Assembly (NCBI GenBank): GCA_044340485.1
Contig: JBIITN010000002.1
Span: 42,079-106,078, forward strand
Length of the DNA: 64,000 nt
Direction: 5' to 3'
From: UBA2093 sp044340485
Lineage (GTDB): Bacteria > Actinomycetota > Acidimicrobiia > Acidimicrobiales > Ilumatobacteraceae
A program made the translations under genes and the position numbers. The notes beneath the pieces were generated by a model. The model was not told the origin of the DNA. It saw nothing but the letters and a program-made list of their open reading frames with translations, and did not search any database. This document shows, in pieces, positions 58,092 through 64,000 of the stretch. Within the stretch, counting starts at the first letter, position 1. Each line of letters starts with the position of its first letter.

Positions 58092-60056
58092 CTATTTCCC
58101 GCTTGAAGATGTGGTCACTACCACCATTTTGATGCTCATCTTTGGATAGGGCGACTTTCTCCCTACTGATAACTGCAAGGTACAGCGACCTTTCTTGGTG
58201 GGCATCACAAGTCGCTTGCCAACAACCCGGCACTGACCTGCTGTGACTTTCCACGTTTTCGTGCCTTTTGAGGGCGTAGATACGATCTTGGAAAGCGCTA
58301 CTTTCTGACGCTCTTTTGCGGTGCTGGTACCGAGAAGAAAGCCGGCAGCAGCTTTTACTGATGTTGTCGACGTTGCTGCAACATCCTCATAGTTGTACGC
58401 AGTCACTGTGTAGGTAGTGATCCGACCGTTACGTAGACCTGCAACATCACACGTACTAGATGTTGTCTCACACACTGTTGTGCCAGCAGTATTTTTCACC
58501 ACATACCGCGCCGCATATGGCATGTCTGTCCATGCCAACGTGATTTTTTTATTACCTGGTGTGTATGACATGGCTGTGGGTGCTGAGGTCAGCGGAACTG
58601 TTGTGGAACCATCAGCGTTGTACATCACCAAGAACATCATCGAATCTGCACCAGCCGCAGACGTAAATGTCTTGCCCGCCAGTTCAATGCTTGTGGGATC
58701 AGCTACACCAACCATTGTCCAGCCACCATCGGTTGTAGCAAACAGTGACCTCACACTTGAGATTGATGTTGAAACAAGAACTTGGCTGTTCTCATATGTC
58801 AATGAACTGCTCAACGTTGTGATAAATCCATTGTTTCCAGATCCATTTGCAGTCCGAGTATCAGTACCGCTGGTGGGATCCAAGTCGGTAGACACAGCCG
58901 CTGCACCAAAACCACCCGCGATCAAAACCTTTCCTGAGGACAATTCCTCCATGACAGCGACACCACGAGAACCGAACTGCAGAGTCTGCTTACTCGACCC
59001 ATCGCTATTCAATACGTAAATGTATTGTGCCTCAACTCCAACTAGGACCTCGCCATTACTTCGAATCAAACCAGCATTCCCAAAGTTGGGAAATTGGTTC
59101 CCTGTAGCGCCGTCAGCAACGACCGTTGCCCATTTATGCGCACCAGTCGACGACAGTCGCCATGCAAACGTTCCAAAGTTGGCGTGCCCGTTCGTGATGT
59201 CAGCTGGAGATACTCCCGTTCCCGGTATTAATTGTGTCGAACCCTTCAACTGGGAAACAGCAACAACATCACCACTGGGCGCAACATCAAGACCATAGAT
59301 TTCTTCTGCACTAGAACCCTTGATGTGAGCGGCCCATTGATCAACACCATTTGGCGATAGCGACACAATCAATCCATCTCGTAGTGAAAGAGCTGTCAGC
59401 GTGGGAAGTGTCGCACCCCCGGGCCCATCCAAGGCAACCGTGCCTTCAAATTCTCCCGCTGCGATGATCGAGCCATCAGCAGCAAGTGCGAGTTCACGTA
59501 GCTGTATCCCGGCAGTTGGTTCAAATGCTCGGTGCCACAAATACGTGCCATTCGTGCTGAATTTAATAACCACACCAGACACATCAGTTGTGCTGACCGT
59601 TCCTGAACCCGGGTCGATGTCAGCAGCTCCATCAGTACGGCCAACGACAACAACTTCACCTGCGGGCGTCACTTCCATGTCTAGTAATTGAACTCTGTCG
59701 CTTTGTTCCAGCCACTGAACCGTCCATACGTGCTTCCCTGCTGGCGAATACTTCGACATGTAATGTGCCGGGTCGATGTTGTTACCTGCAACCGTGCTTG
59801 GTGTACTCGGATCAACTTGAACAGTTCCTCCGGCTGTCTTGCCTAATACATAGGAATTGAGATCAGCATCAACAGATACCTTTACATCCATTACGCCAAC
59901 ATCGACACCCAAGAAGCCGTTCACTATCTGCACGCGCGTGTTAGGCACCTGCCAGGCACCGACTGGCGATGAGCCACTGACCATCAGTGTTGTTGCAGAC
60001 AACAATGCACTCGCTACAAAAACAACACTTCTACGAACAAAACTATTACTAAACAT
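58092..60056 (-). CDS. Secreted propeller-like protein with Fn3 and Cys-pair C-terminal module (paralogue A)
   Basis: A 654-residue exported protein. After the signal peptide come about 450 residues of repeated blades of the SBBP/beta-propeller type, with recurrent G-x-x-x-V-V/I-V-x-G-x-x-x-G and W-A/V-x-x patterns. A fibronectin type III domain (YTPGNKKITLAWTDM to VTAYNYEDVA) and a 60-residue terminal module with two cysteines (TWKVTAGQCRVVGK...KKGRCTLQLSVG) follow. It is homologous throughout to the next upstream gene. AAGGAG lies five bases before ATG 60056, which overrides the ATG at 60074. Function unknown; extracellular. Confidence 0.82.
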   Translation of the reverse strand: MFSNSFVRRSVVFVASALLSATTLMVSGSSPVGAWQVPNTRVQIVNGFLGVDVGVMDVKVSVDADLNSYVLGKTAGGTVQVDPSTPSTVAGNNIDPAHYMSKYSPAGKHVWTVQWLEQSDRVQLLDMEVTPAGEVVVVGRTDGAADIDPGSGTVSTTDVSGVVIKFSTNGTYLWHRAFEPTAGIQLRELALAADGSIIAAGEFEGTVALDGPGGATLPTLTALSLRDGLIVSLSPNGVDQWAAHIKGSSAEEIYGLDVAPSGDVVAVSQLKGSTQLIPGTGVSPADITNGHANFGTFAWRLSSTGAHKWATVVADGATGNQFPNFGNAGLIRSNGEVLVGVEAQYIYVLNSDGSSKQTLQFGSRGVAVMEELSSGKVLIAGGFGAAAVSTDLDPTSGTDTRTANGSGNNGFITTLSSSLTYENSQVLVSTSISSVRSLFATTDGGWTMVGVADPTSIELAGKTFTSAAGADSMMFLVMYNADGSTTVPLTSAPTAMSYTPGNKKITLAWTDMPYAARYVVKNTAGTTVCETTSSTCDVAGLRNGRITTYTVTAYNYEDVAATSTTSVKAAAGFLLGTSTAKERQKVALSKIVSTPSKGTKTWKVTAGQCRVVGKRLVMPTKKGRCTLQLSVGRKSPYPKMSIKMVVVTTSSSGK

Positions 60057-60134
60057 CACTACTCCTTGATGCATTCGTTATTTGCTGACGGTGATAACCA
60101 CTTTGGTGCTCATCTTTGGATAGGGCGACTTTCT
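58133..60134 (-). repeat. Pair of identical 28-bp segments in paralogous genes
   Basis: Bases 58133-58160 and 60107-60134 are identical and encode the same part of the C-terminal modules. Flanking sequence is similar but diverged. Confidence 0.7.
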
Positions 60135-62018
60135 TGCCACTGACAACTGCAATGTGCAGCGACCTTTTTTGGTCGGCATCACAATCTTCTTGCCACTCAC
60201 TCGACATGCTCCAGACGTCACGCGCCATGTCTTCGCACCTTTAGACGGTGTCGTGACTATCGATGAGAGCCGCGGTTTGCTGCGCACTTTCCACGATGTG
60301 GTCTTCACCAAGAATCCACCCATTGCATTAACGGACGTACTCGATGCAGATGCGACATTGAGATAGTTGTACGCAGTGATCGTGAATGTACCAAAGCGAC
60401 CATTGCGCAGACCTGTTACATCACACGATGTTGTAGTCGTGTCACACACAATCGCACCTGCGGCATTTTTCACTACGTACCGCGCAGCATGTGACATCGT
60501 CTCCCACTGCAACGTCGCTTTCTTGTTACCTGGTGCATAAGACGCTGACGTTGGCGCAGATGGAATAGGAACAGCGGTGGAACCATCAGCTTGGTACCGA
60601 ACAATGAAATTCATCGAGTCAGCACCAGCCGCTGCGTTGAATGTCGCTGATTCACTAGTTGTCGACAAACTAAGTGGGGACGACACCAGCGTCCATCCAG
60701 TGACAATCCAACCACCATCATTATCGACTGCGATGTCTGTGATCTCATTACTACCGATCGCGGAATACACGCGAGTGGAGAGATAGCCCAGCGAGGACGA
60801 CAAGAGCGTCACAAAGCCATCATTTGCCGGATCAATCGATGTGTAGTTGTCAATCCCCGCGGTGGGATCAAGATCAACCGTGTTCTGAAAAGCTCCACCG
60901 ATTGCAATCACACCGGAGGACAACTGCTCAACATCACGAATGTCACCTGCCGTTTGCATAGCACTGCTGACCGTTCCAGTGGAAGACAGCGACAACAAAT
61001 GATTCGTGTTCAAAGTAAGGACCAATTCGCCATTACCTTGCACAACTAAGTGCTCTGCTACCTCATGGGTTCCTGTTCCGGCGGTTGGTCGTGTAGTCCA
61101 GACACTGTTACCACTTGCGGTCAGCTTCCACACCAAGGGAACTGTTGTTCCCGAGATCAATGGACTGACCGTTGTGATGGCACCAGATGCCGAACGCAAT
61201 GTCATCGTGTCACGAAAGTCAGTGAACATGAAGATGTCACCACTCGCAGAGAGTTCAAGGTCTGCAACGTAATCAGGGTCACTGCTACTTCCGGTCACTG
61301 CCCATTGTTCGACTCCAGATGAATCAAATGAGGCAACAAAAAAATCGGTTCTGCCAGATGATGTGAACGTCAGACCACCAGGACCACCAGCGCTGTCAAG
61401 ATTCATCGTGCCTTCAAAATTGCCACCAACCACAATGTTTCCGGTGGGCGTGAGTCGTACACGCATAGCTGAAGCAGATGTTGTTGAAGACAATTCACGC
61501 ACCCACACCACACTTCCACCAGCGCTAAATTTCATGATGATGCCCGAATTAGCGTTCGTCACAATTGAGGTTGCGCTACTTGGATCAACGTCTGCGCCAG
61601 CCACGTACACGTCACCTACAACAATGATGTCTCCCGTTGGTGTTATTGCCGTGTCCCACAAAACAAACTCTCCCCACAAGTCGGTCCAAGAAAAATTCCA
61701 CACGAGTTCTCCACGGGGTGAATACTTGGCCAACAATTGCGTCCAGTCCCGACCGTTTCCGACAACCGTCGAAGGGTTTGTAGGGTCTACTTGCACGGTG
61801 CCACCCGTAGTACTGAGAACCACAATGTTGTCGTCGGCATCAGACATCGTCTTCCCCCCGTAGGCACCTTCGATATCGCCAGGAAAACCACTGAACACCA
61901 GTGCTCGTGTGTTTGGGAACGGCCATGCAGTTGCATTCTTAGATGAACTGCCGACAGCAAGAGCGCTAACGATGAGACCGACAACAGTTGCCAGAGTGAA
62001 AAAAGATTTACGGTGCAC
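60078..62018 (-). CDS. Secreted propeller-like protein with Fn3 and Cys-pair C-terminal module (paralogue B)
   Basis: A 646-residue tandem paralogue of the gene at 58092-60056. It shares the layout: signal peptide, SBBP-like repeats (DNIVVLSTTGGTVQVDPT, then GDIIVVGDVYVAGADVDP), Fn3 domain and two-cysteine tail. Near the 3' ends 28 bases are identical between the two genes, which suggests recent duplication or gene conversion. GTG start; TATCGT (62025-62030) six bases upstream suggests a leaderless transcript. A cluster of TTAGTG repeats upstream may be an operator for the neighbouring TetR. Confidence 0.82.
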   Translation of the reverse strand: MHRKSFFTLATVVGLIVSALAVGSSSKNATAWPFPNTRALVFSGFPGDIEGAYGGKTMSDADDNIVVLSTTGGTVQVDPTNPSTVVGNGRDWTQLLAKYSPRGELVWNFSWTDLWGEFVLWDTAITPTGDIIVVGDVYVAGADVDPSSATSIVTNANSGIIMKFSAGGSVVWVRELSSTTSASAMRVRLTPTGNIVVGGNFEGTMNLDSAGGPGGLTFTSSGRTDFFVASFDSSGVEQWAVTGSSSDPDYVADLELSASGDIFMFTDFRDTMTLRSASGAITTVSPLISGTTVPLVWKLTASGNSVWTTRPTAGTGTHEVAEHLVVQGNGELVLTLNTNHLLSLSSTGTVSSAMQTAGDIRDVEQLSSGVIAIGGAFQNTVDLDPTAGIDNYTSIDPANDGFVTLLSSSLGYLSTRVYSAIGSNEITDIAVDNDGGWIVTGWTLVSSPLSLSTTSESATFNAAAGADSMNFIVRYQADGSTAVPIPSAPTSASYAPGNKKATLQWETMSHAARYVVKNAAGAIVCDTTTTSCDVTGLRNGRFGTFTITAYNYLNVASASSTSVNAMGGFLVKTTSWKVRSKPRLSSIVTTPSKGAKTWRVTSGACRVSGKKIVMPTKKGRCTLQLSVARKSPYPKMSTKVVITVSK

Positions 62019-62024
62019 GCCGCG

Positions 62025-62062
62025 ACGATAGCACTAAATGGATTAGTGATTTATTTAGTGAT
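62025..62062 (-). promoter_or_regulatory. Promoter and TTAGTG repeat cluster upstream of paralogue B
   Basis: CACTAAAT (62032-62039) and ATTTAGTG (62053-62060) form an inverted repeat. TTAGTGAT also recurs directly at 62043-62050 and 62055-62062. On the minus strand the -10-like TATCGT (62025-62030) is immediately next to these arms. This is a good place for a repressor site. Confidence 0.45.
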
Positions 62063-62081
62063 CACGTATCCAGACCGACAG

Positions 62082-62741
62082 CTATGGGGTTGGAGGAGCC
62101 AGTAAGGCTGCAAAACCACGGAACAATACGGCCGACAGTGCCGCAGGATCTGGTCGATCATGAACGAATTCGGCGAGTACCACCCCAAAAGACAATGCCT
62201 CTAAATAAATGGCTGCGGCGGCGGGGTCAAGCGACGGGTCTGCAATACCCAACTCTTGTGCGCGAGCAACCAGGTCGCGCACTTGACAGAAGATGTCGTC
62301 TTCTAGGTCAGTCAGCTTCTTTCGCAACTCGGGACGAGACAGAGACGACGTGATCACACTGGCGCGTTCCAGTCGCACATGGGCACGAGCTGGATCCGCA
62401 ATGTCATCCGCAATTTTTTGAATACGCACAACAAAGTCATCGAGAGAACCCTGTTGGTCCAAAGCATTTTGGAACGAGGCAATGTCAATACCCGGTTGAC
62501 GCCGCAGACGTTCAAACTGTGCCGCCTGAATGAGACCATCGCGATCGCCGAAGTGGTGATAGATAGAACCATAGGACACACCAGACCCAGCAGCGATGGA
62601 GCGCATGTTGATGGCATCCACGCCATGTTTTTCTATTTCAACGATTGTTATTTCAATAACGTGATCAATTTTGTCTAACGCGCGTCGTTGCTCAGCACGC
62701 TGACGCTCACGTTGAGGCAATAAGTGATCAGGACGAGCCAT
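62082..62741 (-). CDS. TetR-family transcriptional regulator
   Basis: A 219-residue regulator with helix-turn-helix INMRSIAAGSGVSYGSIYHHFGDRDGLIQAA, preceded by a basic leader and followed by the helical ligand domain. It lies just upstream of the secreted paralogue pair on the same strand. The repeat cluster at 62032-62062 between them is a candidate operator. TACTCT (62749-62754) ends seven bases before the ATG. The ligand is unknown. Confidence 0.9.
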   Translation of the reverse strand: MARPDHLLPQRERQRAEQRRALDKIDHVIEITIVEIEKHGVDAINMRSIAAGSGVSYGSIYHHFGDRDGLIQAAQFERLRRQPGIDIASFQNALDQQGSLDDFVVRIQKIADDIADPARAHVRLERASVITSSLSRPELRKKLTDLEDDIFCQVRDLVARAQELGIADPSLDPAAAAIYLEALSFGVVLAEFVHDRPDPAALSAVLFRGFAALLAPPTP

Positions 62742-62748
62742 TCACTAC

Positions 62749-62754
62749 AGAGTA
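62749..62754 (-). promoter_or_regulatory. Candidate leaderless -10 (TACTCT) for TetR gene
   Basis: Minus-strand TACTCT ends seven bases before ATG 62741. Confidence 0.35.
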
Positions 62755-62776
62755 CACGGCTCTAAGAATAGAGAAG

Positions 62777-64000
62777 TTAGGCCGTGATAACGGCACTGCC
62801 TTTTGACGATTTACCTTTTAACGGTTTTATGGTCACTGCGACATTGCAGGTACCTTTACCAATCATCTTCACGGAGCCCTTCACTATCTGACATACCTTG
62901 CGACTTGATGCAGACACCTTCAGCGACACTTTCGCTCCCTTCGAAGATTTCATCTTCAATGCTTTCAAAACTGTGTTCACCTTGACGGTCTTCCCAACAC
63001 TCGACTTCACGGTGTTTAACGGTGCAGTTTGAGTTCCAGTACCAACGGTGTTAGTTCCTCCAGTTGACGTACCCGAATTGGGAGCAGGGGTTTGTTGCGA
63101 TGGTCCCGTTGGTGCAGCGGGTGCGGCGTTTGGCACGACTCGAATTCGTGTTGAGGGAACAGACCCACCTGGATGCTGACCGGTCATGATCGACACTGTG
63201 ACCCAGTACTCGACACCTCCAGTCAATCCTTCGAGATCACAACTGGCATTGCCATAACACTTCGACGCCACCGTGTTGCCGGTCTGACTTGTAAATGCAA
63301 TTGCTTCATAAAAGCCAAAGCCGTTGAAATCGCCCATGTCAGTTACTTCATCCCAACGAATCGTTGCTTTCCCTGCGCCAGCAGTCGCTATTACACCCGT
63401 GGGTGCTGCCGCGCGACGAAACGTAGTAAAAGCTGTTCGATCACTTTCAGTGGACGTTGCAGCTGTAGAAGTTACCGAGACGTAGTAGGTGGTGTTTTCT
63501 TCAAGATCGTCGAAGAAACATGTCAGCTGAGATAGAGATGAGGGACTACATGTATCAATAACGCTTCCACCTGTTTCAGCGGAATACGCCTTCGCAAGAT
63601 ACGACGTCATCGGGTTCCACGCATTGGACAACGGTGAAGTCCACGATACGCCGCCTTGATTTGTTGTGTTCGGACCACCGGTTGCATTGACACTCCTCGC
63701 CACTGTAGGAGCCGTTGATGGAGCTAAGACACTGAAAAGATTGGTTGAAGTTAGTAAACCGTTACCGCAACCAGTGCATTGTGGTCCAAGGGTCGCCGCA
63801 TATTTGACTGCTTCTTTAATGGCCGCTGGTGTCAGTCGATTGTTATCGGCAGTTGTTCGATACTTTGTCTTCGCCATTGCAATGAGCGCAGAAACGATTG
63901 GCGCTGAATAGCTGGTGCCCTGACCGAATTTATATTTGTACTCAGCGGTGTCTGTATCTAACGATCTCGTTTGTGTATTTGACGCTACGAGAATGCCTTG
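62777..64000 (-). CDS. Subtilisin-like (S8) serine protease with Fn3 domains, 5' part outside window
   Basis: The reverse frame is open from the right edge to 62777, so the N-terminus is missing. The first visible residues contain GTSYSAPIVSALIAMA, the catalytic-serine block of S8 subtilases. Two fibronectin type III-like modules follow (APSTAPTVARSVNATG and AAPTGVIATAGAGKATIRWDEV). A Thr/Gly/Pro-rich linker leads to a C-terminal module with two cysteines resembling those of the neighbouring secreted paralogues. It is a secreted protease. The catalytic Asp and His would lie outside the window. Confidence 0.88.
   Translation of the reverse strand, partial: QGILVASNTQTRSLDTDTAEYKYKFGQGTSYSAPIVSALIAMAKTKYRTTADNNRLTPAAIKEAVKYAATLGPQCTGCGNGLLTSTNLFSVLAPSTAPTVARSVNATGGPNTTNQGGVSWTSPLSNAWNPMTSYLAKAYSAETGGSVIDTCSPSSLSQLTCFFDDLEENTTYYVSVTSTAATSTESDRTAFTTFRRAAAPTGVIATAGAGKATIRWDEVTDMGDFNGFGFYEAIAFTSQTGNTVASKCYGNASCDLEGLTGGVEYWVTVSIMTGQHPGGSVPSTRIRVVPNAAPAAPTGPSQQTPAPNSGTSTGGTNTVGTGTQTAPLNTVKSSVGKTVKVNTVLKALKMKSSKGAKVSLKVSASSRKVCQIVKGSVKMIGKGTCNVAVTIKPLKGKSSKGSAVITA

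Noticed and set aside
1..64000. CRISPR arrays, insertion sequences, prophage, rRNA
   Set aside because: No regularly spaced repeats, transposase, integrase, capsid or rRNA sequence was seen on either strand.

Overview
The window is a dense chromosomal stretch of about 65 protein genes and one tRNA. No spacer exceeds 300 bp, and I see no transposase, integrase, phage gene, rRNA or CRISPR array. Base composition looks close to half G+C. Several features point to an actinomycete: the order topA-tmk-holB, a SigR/RsrA-type sigma/anti-sigma pair, the actinobacterial forms of Bax-inhibitor-1 and ClpC, a Tad pilus locus of Gram-positive type, a CtpE-like P-type ATPase and many acyl-CoA enzymes. The moderate G+C and gene content suggest the class Acidimicrobiia (aquatic Ilumatobacteraceae-like lineages). 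That placement is inference.

Layout. 1-3.4 kb: a DUF2071 gene divergent from an acyl-CoA/aromatic-type catabolic operon (crotonase, glyoxalase-like, thioesterase, fumarylacetoacetase-like). 3.5-7.4 kb: membrane proteins, a CMD/AhpD protein and a surface-sugar acyltransferase with an SGNH domain. 7.5-9.6 kb: four exported proteins for copper delivery and thiol redox (Sco, PCuAC, cupredoxin-like, TlpA), probably serving cytochrome oxidase assembly. 9.6-11.8 kb: two adjacent genes I cannot assign, one with a long coiled coil. 11.8-22.6 kb: mixed housekeeping genes (NAGPA-like, LapA-like, MBL hydrolase, AI-2E family, MpaB-like, cyclophilin, epoxide hydrolase-like, BI-1, primary-type sigma factor, hydroxyacid dehydrogenase). 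22.7-26.7 kb: a compact Tad/Flp pilus operon with a fused TadB-TadC and a trailing STAS protein. 26.8-28.8 kb: an OmpR-type two-component system. 28.8-38.8 kb: RsgA, an MMPL transporter, topA-tmk-holB and a YdeP-type molybdopterin oxidoreductase. 38.9-42.2 kb: a secreted leucine-rich-repeat protein, tRNA-Thr(CGT), a DoxX-like protein and a secreted Ig-like protein. 42.2-47.4 kb: a CoA transferase, an acyl-CoA synthetase and a P-type ATPase. 47.5-57.2 kb: MarR, SigR/RsrA, a 53-residue membrane protein, tilS, a phosphatase-like protein lacking its cysteine, a polyprenyl synthase, clpC, a lipoprotein, radA and a TetR regulator. 57.3-64 kb, all on the minus strand: a fasciclin lipoprotein, two paralogous secreted propeller-like proteins, a TetR regulator and the C-terminal part of a subtilisin-like protease that runs off the window.

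The most general signal is regulatory. At least fifteen genes that begin a transcription unit have a TANNNT hexamer ending 5-8 bases before the start codon and no Shine-Dalgarno sequence, as expected for leaderless mRNAs. Six of these hexamers are TAGCGT or TAGCCT. This pattern fixes several GTG starts. The best single-gene surprises are the dead-looking dual-specificity-phosphatase homologue after tilS, the unassigned pair at 9.6-11.8 kb, and a SigR-type promoter in front of the fasciclin gene.
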